A stretch of DNA of 64,000 nt from Pardosa pseudoannulata (GCA_032207245.1 CM063502.1:63706044-63770043), one strand, 5' to 3'. Shown: positions 11,271-22,360, counted from the stretch's first letter. Notes: a model not told the origin generated them from the letters alone. Translations and numbers: made by a program.

Positions 11271-12240
11271 TTTAATGGTACTGATTCTCATCTGGTTTAT
11301 CTGCAGCAGAACAAATAAATATGATTGAGTATAATGACAATTCATTAAAATAAAGTAGGAATTAACTAACAGCAAAAGGTGAATACCCACCCTTAAATGC
11401 TAAATTTATAATTATAAATTTATAATTATGTGACATTCACTTTTCAGCAGTTAATGTTATAAGATCAAAGTATTGTGTGATAATCAGTGAGGAAATGGAA
11501 ATTAATGAAGCTGCTTCACCAAGTTTACGCATCACACTGAATATCAGATTTATTAAAATTTGTCCACTAAATTTTTGTGTAACTTAAACTGTGTTTTAAT
11601 TTATTTTTACCTAACCTACACGATTGTCTATTTACTAAAAAGTTCAATACTTTGTTTCAGTTTTTAATGAGTGTACTTCACATTACCTTGTAGCAAATTT
11701 AATTTTAAAAAAGTACTTTTTTAAAATTCTATTTGTCAAAAATATGCACATTAAAATTCCCACGAGTTGTTTAGAAAGAAAACTAAATCGCAAATAGCTA
11801 CATCTAGCTCAGATTTTATTAATAGCTTTAAACATATCATTATTTGAATGAGATAAGAGAAAAATAATAGCATTTATCCAAAGTATACTGGATATCTTTT
11901 AAAAGAAATAAAAATTTAAAAAAAATTATGATTTTACAACTTTAGATTTAAAGATAAATTTTAGAAATGTGAATTATCAAACAATTTTTTTCTAGCTTTA
12001 ATAAAACTAATAATTTATACAAATAATTTTGATCACTTAGAAAATTAAATTAACACCATGCAGTAAACATTAGTCCCTTATTGTTAACTAACACATAATA
12101 AAAGATATAATGGCTGCTGCTTCAGTAATTCCAAGCATTAAATGTTATTTCCTGATCATATATTAAAATTTTTTATAATAGTTTGATAGAAAATGTTGGA
12201 AATGCAACAATTTTATTTAAAAAATTAATGTATTTAATGT
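11271..12240. other. AT-rich stretch without recognisable gene
   Basis: Low-complexity AT-rich DNA with a small direct repeat (AATTTATAATTAT, about 11403-11430). Nothing else recognised. Confidence 0.4.
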
Positions 12241-12263
12241 AAGCCTCGAACATCACATGTATC

Positions 12264-12440
12264 TTGCCATTTGATTTGAATTTAAAATCGATTTTACCTT
12301 ACAACCGAACTTTAGCGAAATACATTGTAAGGAGGCTTCTGATTGGCTCGTTGATGAAATGTAAGCTTCACTCTCATTGGCTGTTCAGGGCCGCGGACAA
12401 TCTTTTAGGCTATTTAAGGTCTAGTAACCTTTCGTGCGCT
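12264..12440 (+). promoter_or_regulatory. CCAAT/TATA promoter-like module, second location
   Basis: On the plus strand: ATTGG at 12342-12346 and 12376-12380, then GGGCCGCGGACAATC, then CTATTTAAGGTCTAG starting at 12410. This is the reverse complement of the module at 1640-1745, with about 35 bp between CCAAT boxes and about 30 bp from the second box to the TATA-like element in both places. It lies just upstream of a dead Ty3-type pol, but I have no evidence that it belongs to that element. Confidence 0.45.
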
Positions 12441-12490
12441 TGGATAGCAATCAACAAAACTTATTCACTTTTTCATAGAGTCAAAATCTG

Positions 12491-13319
12491 TTGATAATAG
12501 ATAGGCGTAAGGAATTATATGTTTGCAAAAGACTTGTGTATGGATTAAATGGGGATTCTCTACTTTGGCAACGTTATATAGATGGATTATTTCTAGGTAT
12601 GGAAGGGGTTAAAGTTTTAATCGGTGATTCTAGAATAACCGGAAGTAATGAATTATCACATTTGATAGCCCAGAGGAATTTTTCAAAAACTGTTAAGCAC
12701 ATAGGTTGAAACTCAATTTAAATGAAAGCCATTTTTCAAAAATACCATAAATTTTTTAGGATATAAAGTTGATGCAGACTGGGTCAACAAGACAAACAAG
12801 AAAAGTTTTGAGAATTTTAAAGATTCGGGTACCAAAGGATGTGCAAAAGAGTATAAGTTTTATAGGATTAGTAAACTTTTATGGTAAATTTTGTAAGTAT
12901 TTAGCTACCACCGCATATCCCCCAATAATCTGAGGCATTACATTAAGACGGCTGGTTAAACGACTGTCGAGTAGCTTTTGAGCAAATAAAGAAGAAAAAA
13001 TTTTAAACATATTCGCTCAAGAAACCTTAGTTCATTATGATTCGAAACTGCCTTTAACTTTAGCTAGCGAAGCATTACCTATTGGTATTTAATGTGTGCT
13101 ATCTCATCTATACCCTACATATCGTATAGCGGGATAGCTTTTGTATCAAAAAGTTTGATCAAGAAAGAACAGAAATATTTTCAAACCAATAGAGAAAGTT
13201 CTGGCCATATTCTGGGCAGTTAAGAATATGTATGTGCACCTTAAAGTTAGACGATTTACGCAAATGACTGACCATAAGCCGTTAGTAGCAGTATTTGGAT
13301 CGAAACTGGTATTACCAAT
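12491..13319 (+). pseudogene. Ty3-type pol, RT to RNase H, segment 1
   Basis: Degenerate reverse transcriptase and RNase H. Readable pieces in order are VYGLNGDSLLWQRYIDGLF (RT palm) and GMEGVKVLIGDSRITGS, in which the catalytic Y/F-x-D-D has become IGDS. Then come the FIGLVNFYGKFCKYLATTAY block, the RNase H start LVHYDSKLPLTLASEALPIG (catalytic D changed), and MTDHKPLVAVFGSKLVLPIM near 13270. Several stops and frame changes are present. The frame breaks at 13319, where a hAT-like element has inserted, and resumes at 17494. Family assignment rests on motif order. Confidence 0.85.
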
Positions 13320-13375
13320 CATGGGCGTAATTTGGGGGCGGGGGGGGGGCAATTGCTCCCACAGAAATTTTAGAG

Positions 13376-14220
13376 GAGGGGCAAACTTATAATTTTGCCC
13401 CTCCAGATTTTTAAGGTTTTATTCATACATTAAATTGTTGATTCGACATTTTAATGAATGTTAAAGTTAATGTATTTTTATTAATGTGCTTAAGACTTAA
13501 TCCAATCACGGTTATCGTCCTTTCGTGGGGCATTTTTAAAGCAAAAATAAATATTCGAACTTGTAGTTTTGCCCCTGCGAATGTTTTGGGTTTTATTCAA
13601 TACATTAAGTTTCTGACATTTTAATAAATGTTGAAGTTATTCCGTTTTTATTAGTGTGCTAAAGACTTATTCTAATTTCAGTTATCGTCCATTTCTGGAA
13701 CATTTTTAAAGGAAGTATAGGTATACGATTTGTAGTTTTGCCCCTCCAGATTTTTAGAGTTTTATTCATATATTAAATTGTTGATTCGACATTTAGTAAA
13801 TGTTGAAGTTAATCTGTTTTTATTAGTATGCTGAAGACTTATTCTAATTACAGTTGTCGTCTTTTTCTGAGACATTTCTAAAACAAGTATTCGAACTTGT
13901 AGTTTTCCCCTTCCAGATTTTTAGAGTTTTATTCTTATATTAAATTGTTGATTCCACATTTAATGAATGTTGAAGTTAATCTGTTTTTATCAGTGTGAAG
14001 ACTTATTGTAATTACGGTTATCGTCCTTTCCTGAGACATTTTTAAAACAAGTATAGGTAATCGAATTTGTAGTTTTGCCCCTCCAAATGTTTTGGGTTTT
14101 ATTCACACGTTGAATTTTTGACATTTTAATGAATGTTGCAGTTATCCTTTTTTATTAGTGTGCTTAAGATTTATTCTAATTACGGTTATCCTCCTTTCCT
14201 GGGACATTTTTAAAGCAAAA
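13376..14220. repeat. Tandem array, five ~170-bp units
   Basis: Five copies of a unit beginning TTTTGCCCCTCCAGATTTTT, starting near 13393, 13569, 13737, 13902 and 14074 (spacing 165-176 bp). Alternate units carry 'CCAGATTTTTAGAG' or 'AATGTTTTGGG', suggesting two subtypes. The array lies inside the left end of hAT-like element 1, and the GCCCCTCC motif echoes that end. Confidence 0.9.
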
Positions 14221-14324
14221 CTGATTAAAGAGCTATTTCCCCCTAAAAAATCTTGTCTTGAATCGAACTTTTTATACTTAGAGAGGAAATTGCACATCTG
14301 GTCGCATAAGTTTCGTATAACCTA

Positions 14325-14412
14325 AGGCTCTACTATTCCTGGAATAGTTTGCAAGACTGGGCTAGGCATATTACTAATCAATTAAATAAACGTCATGTTA
14401 AACAGAGATGGC
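14325..14412 (+). pseudogene. Possible C-terminal end of a Ty3-type pol
   Basis: Conceptual translation gives IPGIVCKTGLG followed, after a frame change, by LLINQLNKRHVKQ. This resembles the closing 'PGxVxKRLGxxxYLIxLxNxxxxKRHVxQ' region found after integrase in many Ty3-type polyproteins. The segment is short and broken, so this is tentative. If right, a pol tail lies inside the hAT-like element. Confidence 0.3.
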
Positions 14413-14713
14413 ATAATTTAAGTCTTAAGTATAGAGAATTCGTACAAATATTCCACCCTACCTACAAGGTAGGGGGGGATTCCTCTTGTAGCTGTACTTC
14501 ATTATCGGACGAACGAACGATTTATACAATAAAATTTTAAGTGATAGACTTAGCAAGAGGACTGGGTCAAAGGAGTCCATCATTCATTTAGGTGATAGAG
14601 TAGTTGTGCTTTAAAAAAAGATATTGCCAACCTTCAACCATTTCAGATTTTCAAATTAGATACGTGTGATACGATTAGATATGTTTCATTAAAGCGTATA
14701 GACTTCCGCTGAA

Positions 14714-14937
14714 ATGGCAAACATCAAGCGAACTGGTAAGTATTTTTTAATATATTTTTTTTTAGTTTTCATGTTTAGCTTTAATGTTTGTGTATCTATA
14801 TAGGTGTACAAGTATTATATATTTTGGAAAAAGAATTAAAAGGTCATCAAAAGTTTTTAAAAGCTACTTCAATCAGCGAGATCCTTAAAAATTGGGTTCT
14901 TGAAATCTTTAATTTTAAACTAGGCCCCATAAGATAA
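14714..14937 (+). CDS. Candidate two-exon small frame inside hAT-like element 1
   Basis: ATG at 14714 opens a 22-nt exon ending at CTG|GTAAGT (14735/14736), a consensus splice donor. A 68-bp AT-rich intron ends TATCTATATAG at 14803, after which the frame stays open to TAA at 14935-14937. The joined product is about 51 residues and includes GVQVLYILEKELKGHQKFLK and ISEILKNWVLEIF. I do not recognise it. It could be the first exons of a decayed transposase or a chance frame. Splicing is inferred from the signals only. Confidence 0.25.
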
Positions 14938-16160
14938 CCTTAAAAACATTTATAAATTTCTTAAATTTTCATGCCAAAAAGGGACGTATTTTGTTTGATT
15001 TAGATTCCATTCTTTGTATTATTTAATTTGTATTATTTCATTTAATTGCATAAGTAATCATCAACTTATATAGTTTTTGAGCTAAAAATGATTTTTATCA
15101 GTGAAAGAAAAAAAATATTTATGTACTGAAATAGTCTGTAGTGTTTGGATAATATTTATTATAAATTTCGGTTACCAAAATTCTTACCGTTGAAATAATA
15201 TTAAAGAGACATATTTAAATATGTAAGTTTGTTTCCTAGTTTATAAAAGTTAAAATTTTAATGCAAAATATATCTTTGGAGTTTAATGTTTTAAATACTA
15301 AAATGCGGTTAATACTTTTAGTTTTAGCATTTTAATTTAATTTAACTGAAAGCATTTTCATGGTATATATAACATTTTTGTATACCTATTATTTTTTTAT
15401 TGATATCTTTAATTTTGTCTCCTAATTTTTTCCTATATATCTTTATATTTATACTATGTAGATGTCATTAAAATTGTATTATAATGGTGGATATTACGAA
15501 AATTTACATTTAAATATCAGCTTTGAGTTACGAAACTTTCTATACGTATAAATTGAAGTATTAGTAAATTAATCACAGATTTTTCTTTATTTAAAATCCG
15601 ATGTGTTTAAAAATCAGTTTTTATTCGAATATTTTTTAATATTTAAAATGCTCCTCGTCCTAGCGACCTAACTTGTTAAAGATTTTTTAAAAAAATGTTT
15701 AGCAAATGCTTCTATTTTGTTTTAAAACAATCTGGATTATCCACTTTAAATTTTGACTTTATTACAGTTATTAAAACTAAATTTAAATTTAGATATACGT
15801 CATGGAAATTCAACGTGCACTTAAAAAATATTTCAATTAAATTAACTATTCAGTTTATCTGCAAAATAATAACTCCTAGCTGTTCAATTATATTTATAAG
15901 AATCAAAAAAGGTAAAATTAGAAGAAAAAATTAATGTACAAGGAACATTTTAAAAATTAACAAAAGATTTCGAAATATTGATGTTAAAAAACCACCTAAC
16001 TTAAGAAATTTTTAAAATGTAATTTTGATAGGTTTGGCATTAATGTCAATTCAATATTTAAATAAAACTGAAAATAAACCCTGATAAAGTTAGTTCCCCC
16101 CCATGACGGAAACTAACAATTCAAAGTACGTCATTCGTTTGATCATTGTTTGATCAGATT
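14938..16160. other. AT-rich interior of hAT-like element 1
   Basis: No recognisable coding motif. An open frame at 15695-15934 is composed of AT-rich codons and matches nothing I know. Confidence 0.4.
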
Positions 16161-16259
16161 TGATCAACATATTTCATCGTTTGATCAATTAAAAAAATTC
16201 TAAAATTCTCTAAGAGGTGGGAGAATAACCTTATGGATTTTTTAAAATGATCTTATAAA

Positions 16260-16600
16260 CATGAACAATATATCATTCGAATAAGAGTCATTAGATCAAC
16301 CATTTTGGGGGTTTATTTAATACCGAAAATGCCCCCAAAGGTGTCCCAAAATCAAAAATTTCACCCCCCCACATGTTAGAATTTTGGGACAGTTATAGTG
16401 TTATTCGAAAGAACATCATTAGTCCCCGATTTAAACAACTATTTTTGGCGTTTGATCAGTACCAGAAGAGGCTCAAAACAATAAATTTATCCCTTCTTCC
16501 AAATAGGGGCAATTATTCCGACAATTGGGGGGAGGGTTCTTATGTCAGAATTTAGGTACAATTTTACTGCCATTCGAATGAGCATGGTTAGATCAGATAC
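16260..16600. repeat. Degenerate tandem repeats near the right end of hAT-like element 1
   Basis: About three diverged units, each with a 'CATTCGAATAAGAGTCATTAG'-like core (16276, 16401, 16572) followed by GATCA words and a CCCCAAA segment. TTTGATCA recurs five times between 16137 and 16460. Subterminal repeats of this kind can be transposase-binding arrays; here that is inference. Confidence 0.6.
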
Positions 16601-16614
16601 GAAAATACCAGAGT

Positions 16615-16795
16615 GTCCCCAAATGTGCAGACGAAAGATGGTCCAATGCTGCTTTATGGTGCCGGAGTTCATGGATTCGAATCCCGCTGAGGGCATGGTT
16701 GTTCGTAGCCTTTCAGGATCGGCTTTAAGCAGTAGGTCTCGGTTTCATTAGCCCTCGTGAGCAAAACAATAGACCGCAGCGCTCCAAATTCAAAC
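16615..16795 (+). mobile_element. tRNA-derived SINE, family A
   Basis: Contains the B-box GGATTCGAATCCC, then CATGGTTGTTCGTAGCC, GGCTTTAAGCAGTAGGTCTC and CATTAGCCCTCGTG, ending at GCGCTCCAAA. It is collinear with 52649-52814. The A-box half is diverged (GATGGTCCAATGCTG). It sits inside hAT-like element 1, so it inserted after that element formed or travelled with it. Confidence 0.8.
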
Positions 16796-17493
16796 CCCAA
16801 ATGTTCACCGAAATTTTAAAGTTCAATCGTGTTAATAATTTCGAATAATCCTAATTATTAGATTTATAATATGTAAGAACTGCAGAATATACTGAAATCT
16901 TAATATTAGTGTTCCATTGGTGAACGAAACACTCATTTAAGCTAATTTGAAAAGTAAAACAATACTTACATTTTAATGATAACGTGTGTTTCATTGAAGA
17001 GGAGAAAGATAGAGAAGAAAAAAACTATTGAGATTGATATGTAGTATTATGCATTCAAGAAAATAAATTGTGTCTATAACTTTGGTAAAAATAAATTTGT
17101 ATTTTAAATTTGAAAAAACCAGCTTAATTCAATTTTACGTAATTGAATTTTTTTTTACTTAGTTGATTTATCAGGTATTTACCGCTTAATCTGACTTCCC
17201 TTCCATCGCGACAGATATATTTGCACGCTTGGTGAGTACATTTTTCGGAAGAATAAACGAAAGGAACCTTCATGTTTTGTAATTTGCATAGATTTTACAG
17301 ATTTGTTAAGATTTTGTCATTATAGCTAAATAAACAATAATAAAAATAATAGTTAAAAAAGGTAGTTAAAGTAGTAAGTAGTTAAGGTAGTTAAAAAATA
17401 ACTACCATTTTAGGATTATCGAGTATTAATTATTGAAAACTTTTGCCCCCCCCCCCCAAGTTGAAACTGCCTAGTTACTCCTATGTTACCAAT

Positions 17494-17575
17494 GTTGGTT
17501 GCTACGAAATTGTTGCATTATGCATTAATATCATAATCTTTCAGATTCGATATAGTATTAAGGGGTACTCATGAC
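17494..17575 (+). pseudogene. Ty3-type pol, RNase H end, segment 2
   Basis: Resumes directly after hAT-like element 1: the conceptual translation runs LVATKLLHYALIS, stop, SFRFDIVLRGTHD. This matches the end of the RNase H region (the 'LLxYxLxxxxxxYDIxYRxG' block). It stops at 17575, where the second hAT-like element is inserted in codon context GTHD|YRN. Confidence 0.85.
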
Positions 17576-17994
17576 TAGGGCTGGACGATATTAGAAGTTT
17601 AATATCGCCATATATCCTTAAATGTATATTGATATTATTGATATATCGAGATAATAATTTAAAGTAGGAGGGTATAATACTCTTTTTGAATAACCTTAGC
17701 TTTTTTTTTCATTCTAAACCTTTTTTTTTCCTGGTAATTAAAATTTTTTAAATTACAATTTGATTAAAAAAATTAGTATTTCTGAAAGATAAAAAATACC
17801 CTTTTTAGGAGTAATTCATTTTAACACTTAAAAGAAAAATTTATTTATGTTGTCTAAATGCAATTTGTGCACATACTAAACAAAATTGTTTATTAAAATT
17901 GGAAACCATTACTGCTAATTTACATTTGCCTATTTATGCTAAGTTATATTTCTCCCAAATCGCAATTAAATTCCTTTTATTGGTAAATTGATCT

Positions 17995-18130
17995 TCAGTA
18001 TCGGATATCGCGGGTTCGAAATCCGTTCCCGGCATGGATGTTTGTAGCCGTTCGGAATAAGCTTTAAATAGTAGGCGTCGGTCAATAGCGTTCATAGAAC
18101 AAAGATACTAGACCATAGCTATCCAAATCT
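17995..18130 (+). mobile_element. tRNA-derived SINE, family A, 5'-truncated
   Basis: B-box GGGTTCGAAATCC, then GGCATGGATGTTTGTAGCC, GCTTTAAATAGTAGGCGTC and a diverged tail ending CCATAGCTATCC. The A-box half is missing or unrecognisable. Located inside hAT-like element 2. Confidence 0.75.
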
Positions 18131-18343
18131 TAACGGTTTTATCGGTCCAGTAGCCGACAGGTGGAAGAGTAATATGACTTTTAGCTTTCAGCGCTGAAAA
18201 CTGATAAGTTATAAGCTAAATATATGACTCGGGTATTTTAAAATTAGTCGTACGCATTAATGAACATATCAATTTTAGCTTTTGAGATCACTATGCACGA
18301 AATATTTATAAACAGAAAAGGCCGCAACTTAACAGAATTACGC

Positions 18344-19451
18344 TGTAACGTATCCAGTCCCTGTTTTAGGTGTCACAATGAAGAAGCAGGTGTTTCTTGA
18401 ATAAATGATTTATTAACACCTTACAGCTATATACACATTTCTAGGTACACAATACAAAAACAATTCACAAGCATGTGAAACACTAGACGTAGGCCTAAAT
18501 AGAGACGTATGAAAAAGGGTCCCTGCCGAATGGTTTAGTAACCGACGGAAGATAACAACTCGGTAGTTTCGAATAAAAGTTCTAGGTAGTAATTATGTAG
18601 GCAGTAGACTCAATTAGACGACAGTTTGAAGTAGCAATTGGTATCTTCGAAGAAGATAAAACAAAGTCTGAATTAATACGAGGAATACACGTTCAATCCT
18701 GAAGACGATCGAATTAAAAGAAAACCTAATCACAGGGTATCGCTATCAATCTCAGAAAGAACTATATCCCAAGGTGGGATTTTCGCTAAGAGAAATTCTC
18801 CGATGGAGAGACTGGTCAAGACGACCTCCGAGTTAGCTGACTGCTAGCTAACTCCTAAAAAAGAAGTGATCCCAAGGTGGGATTATCCCTAAGGAAACTC
18901 TCTGATAGAGAGACTGGTCAAGGTGACCTCCGAATTAGCTGGTTCTAGCTAATTCCTAAAGAAGTGATCGAAAGGTGGGATTATCGCTAAAGAAACTTTT
19001 CGATAGAAAGACTGGTCAAAGTGACCTCCGAATTAGCTGGTTGATAGCTACTTCTTTAAAAACAATCTTCTCGTCTCTTTTTTAGGGGAGGGGCCTCTAA
19101 GAGAGGGAGCCTCACCCACAATTTCATTATTGGATCATCTGGCGATGACCTCACCTTCAACCAACTGGATTGGTCTGGGCTAGACAATCACCGGCCCCAA
19201 ACCCAGGAGTTTCTGGAATTCGTGTCGGCGAAGATCCAATGTCACAGCATTCCTTTGTAGTGCCGATGGTCATATTGCATTCTGTCAGTCTGGGCACCGG
19301 GTTGTCTGGTCTGTTGTTTCCCTACTGTAGGACACAAAAGTCTAGACATCGTGGTGCCGGGGAAAGCAACCCTTTGTATCCACATAAGCGAAGTTCATTT
19401 CTTAAAGCAAAGTTCTTTGATGTAGACACACCGTTAAATCACGCCGTTACA
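18344..19451. mobile_element. Solo LTR, 1.1 kb, inside hAT-like element 2
   Basis: Starts TGTAACGTATCC and ends CACGCCGTTACA, so TGTAACG and CGTTACA are mirror ends. It is flanked by the 4-bp duplication ACGC (18340-18343 and 19452-19455). It contains an AATAAATG signal near 18401 and three internal ~100-bp tandem units. A 3' part is repeated at 26030-26349. A solo LTR arises by recombination between the two LTRs of a full element; no internal sequence remains. Confidence 0.8.
18771..19060. repeat. Three ~98-bp tandem units within the solo LTR
   Basis: Units start near 18771, 18870 and 18970. Each contains AGGTGGGATTATCGCTAA, a GATAGAGAGACTGGTCAA segment, GACCTCCGAATTAGCTGG and TAGCTAATTCC. 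AGCTGGTTCTAGCT is nearly palindromic. Such repeats in LTRs are often enhancers; that role is inferred. Confidence 0.85.
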
Positions 19452-19455
19452 ACGC

Positions 19456-20575
19456 TCTTAAACAGAAAAGACTGCAAAAGAAACTATTTAGCCATACTTC
19501 GCTACATTACTTTTTTTTTTTGTAATTCCTGGGAGAAACGAAATAATTGTATGTCTCAAAAATTTGAATTTCAGTAGGAAAGGATTAATTTTGATATTTT
19601 TTTAACTTTTCTTTTTCTCGGATTCTCTGAACACAATAAATATTCCGTCTGAAAAATTCATTTTTCTAAATTTCATGCAGATTTTTTAATTGATAAGAAT
19701 AAAATTCGGATGATCCAGTGAAATTCAGTAAATCAAAATTTAAAATTAATAAAAAATTGCTTGATAAATTATTAAAAATAAATAATGGGACTTGAAAATA
19801 ATATCTTAATTTTGAAAAATAAAAAGACAGTTGTTTTCGGCAATTTAGATTGCGATATTCTAGAGCACGGTGATATTTCAAATAGCTTCATAAATTAGAC
19901 CGCGCCTTCGGAAAAACTGCACATAGATCTAAATTGCAAATCAACATATTTTCACTGATTATTTTGCCATTTCCTTTCCAGGTAAACAAACAAACAAAAA
20001 AAATGTTAAATATTGCTTTTTGTTATATTTTTAAAAATTTTTTTGATACTTTGAACAATCAACGAGATTCCGACCGTTCCGAGCAATCATTTTTTTTTTA
20101 TCTCGATATTCACCCAAAACACCATACGCCTCCTATATTAGTAGAAGATATGAACAAGAAAGCAGCAAGTCATCGAAACACATCAACACTTGCTCATATC
20201 ACTGATTATTGCAAGGTCAAGCAATCATTGATATATCCAGATATTGTTCCTATAAACCAGTGCGCAGGTGCGGCAATAACGAGCAGGTGCTGCCAATTGC
20301 GAGCTGTGGAATTTCCGGTCTTGACCCAAGTGCTTCGTTATCAAGTTATTGGGATATACTACCAAAAACCTTAAGAGACGTGATAATCTTCAAAAACTAA
20401 TTTTCTCGCTTGTGTTTGTATCAAGTACACAGGTAAATACGGGAAGCAGACGTCTAACGAAGGCAATAACTTGAAAAAAAATTACTTTATATGGAATATT
20501 TAGGATGCCTTTTGGCGATCTAAGTTATCGCACGTGAGGGAATAATAGTATCGCCGATGGGGATATATCGACAGA
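19456..20575. other. Right half of hAT-like element 2, no recognised gene
   Basis: Open frames at 19934-20374 and 20209-20400 overlap in different frames and resemble nothing I recognise. They may be remnants of the element's transposase, but no diagnostic motif is present. Confidence 0.35.
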
Positions 20576-20653
20576 ACAGAATTTTAATATTGTTATCGCG
20601 ATACTTACATTATATCAATATTTAGCGATATATCTATAAATGATCCAGCCCTA

Positions 20654-20810
20654 CTCATCACTACAGGAATACAGATTTCTTGTCTCGATTATCAAGTACT
20701 TCTAAAGAATTAAAAGTAAAGTATAACATCACAATATTTAATATGACGCAAATTTGAAATTCTACCAGTAACGGAACAGAATACCTGGGCAGATAAGATT
20801 TAATCCAAGT
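20654..20810 (+). pseudogene. Ty3-type pol, RNase H/integrase linker, segment 3
   Basis: After hAT-like element 2 the translation continues YRNTDFLSRLSSTSKELKVK. DFLSRL is the hallmark that ends RNase H and begins the tether to integrase in Ty3-type pol. NITIFNMTQI and TSNGTEYLGR-like pieces follow with stops. The integrase HHCC and DDE core are not readable beyond this. Confidence 0.8.
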
Positions 20811-21550
20811 TTAAAGGCAACATGTTATCTTGTGCTCATTAATGAAAAAAAAAATAGGAGGATGCTCTCAATATTGGATATTAAATAATTTGATGTGTCT
20901 AGAAAATCGCAGGTTTAGATGTTAGATTAGATAGAATTCAGCTTTGTAATTAAGATATCTAGTGTGTTGGAACTCTACCTGGCCGAAGAAATCCAGATCA
21001 TTTTAAGATGGTAACTAAATTATTCAAAAGGAAAAGAAACTTAAAAGAATTTGATAAAAAGCAAGAATTAATTTAAAAATAATTAACAAATTTTCAGATA
21101 CAAACAGTAGCAGCATATAAATATCGAGAAAAAATAAAAGGTATATCGATTATTGCATACTTAATTTAGAAACACAATTAAAAGGAATTTAAAAGTTAAA
21201 TATATCTTTATTAATATAAAAGCCACTTATTTTATGCTTAAAAACTTAAAAATAATTTAAAATACGCAATAAAATTCGAAATTTAAATTAAATATAATAA
21301 AATTGAAAATTAATTACAAGTCTTTTAAATTTAAAATTATAAGTTTAGACATAATATATTGTCTAAATTTAAATATCTTATGGCTAAACTTAATAAGATA
21401 TTTCTAAAATAGCTTAATTTTAGTCAATAGATTATACCACTACATTGAAAATAATTTTAGACTGTTGCTTTCTAATTCAAGCCCTCTGACCATGTGATGT
21501 TTCGACGGTGCTTCGCTATCGTACCCGCGGAATACCAGGCGCCTAGAACA
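20811..21550. other. AT-rich stretch without recognisable gene
   Basis: Very AT-rich. The continuation of the pol is lost here. No features supported. Confidence 0.4.
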
Positions 21551-21556
21551 CCTGGT

Positions 21557-21636
<80 letters not shown>
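21557..21636. repeat. (GA)n microsatellite
   Basis: About 80 bp of GA repeats with one GC interruption. The Ser-Leu repeat frame on the minus strand is this tract translated. Confidence 0.95.
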
Positions 21637-21639
<3 letters not shown>

Positions 21640-22109
21640 ATGGGAGAGATAGAGAGTATTTGTAGGCATATTTGAGCGGTTAGAAGAAAGGGGAAGAAAA
21701 AAACAATTAAAAGGGGAAGTTTTCTGAGTATATATGGGATGGGATTGACTCATTTCCATTTGATGAAAAACATAGTGAATAGAAAGAGAGAGTAAGTTCA
21801 AATTTCTAATTAAAATCAGATCATTCTTTAAGAAATGATATGTATATATTTATTTGTGTTTTATTTTAATCAAGAAAGAAAAATTTAAATTATCGGGACT
21901 AAATATAAGAAACTTTGCTTTTCCCCCCTTTTTGTAATTCAGACTCCGTGGCGCCTCCCTTTTTTTTTTTTCCCATTTTTCCACTTTTCCTTTATTTCAC
22001 GGTGCTCTTCCTTTCCTTCGTTTATTTACTTCTTCCATTTCTTTTTTTTTTTCTCAACTTTTACGAAGTTATGTAACGACGGAACGAATTGCTCTCATCA
22101 TCTCTTCAC

Positions 22110-22360
22110 TGTTTTGAAAAAAGTTGTTGGCTATTTATCGGCGGTACGGGTGTTTGAGAGTTATCAGCCAATAAGAGCGCTTTCCCACTTACCTACAAGA
22201 CAACGTCCGTATCGGTCGGTATATTTACCGACCGATGCAACGACAAAACGGTATCGTGTCGTCTAGAAAACAGTTTTTCCACTCTAACGATATCGTTACC
22301 CGACACAATGAAAATTTCTAATCGTTTCATTTAAAGATGGCGGTAAACTTGAGCAAGTTT
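22110..22360 (+). promoter_or_regulatory. CpG-richer promoter-like patch with a short start exon candidate
   Basis: A patch richer in CG dinucleotides than its surroundings holds a CCAAT box (AGCCAATAAGAGCGC, 22168-22182), then AAGATGGCG|GTAAAC at 22336. That could be a start codon followed at once by a splice donor, though the frame also simply ends after 11 codons. Both readings are weak, and no downstream exon was found. Confidence 0.2.
22211..22236. repeat. Perfect 11-bp inverted repeat, 4-nt loop
   Basis: ATCGGTCGGTA (22211-22221), loop TATT, TACCGACCGAT (22226-22236). It is GC-rich in an AT-rich context and so stands out. It could be a protein-binding palindrome or a hairpin. Confidence 0.8.

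Larger units (their letters stand above)
13320..17485. mobile_element. hAT-like DNA transposon 1, inserted in the dead pol
   Basis: Flanked by the perfect 8-bp duplication TTACCAAT (13312-13319 and 17486-17493). The left end reads CATGGGCGTAATTTGGGGG; the right end reverse complemented reads CATAGGAGTAACTAGGC, matching at about 10 of the first 12 positions. Both are followed by long G-runs. An 8-bp duplication with CA-starting ends fits the hAT superfamily. I find no DDE transposase, so it is probably non-autonomous. It contains two tandem-repeat blocks, a SINE and a possible small spliced frame. Removing it with one duplication copy rejoins the pol reading. Confidence 0.8.
17576..20653. mobile_element. 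hAT-like DNA transposon 2, inserted in the dead pol
   Basis: Ends read TAGGGCTGGACGATATTAG on the left and, reverse complemented on the right, TAGGGCTGGATCATTTATAG. TAGGGCTG is a classic hAT terminus. The flanking 8-bp duplication is CTCATGAC (17568-17575) and CTCATCAC (20654-20661), one mismatch. Subterminal ATATCG words recur at both ends. Inside are a SINE and a solo LTR. The frame at 19934-20374 is unrecognised, and no dimerisation or DDE motif is readable. Confidence 0.85.
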
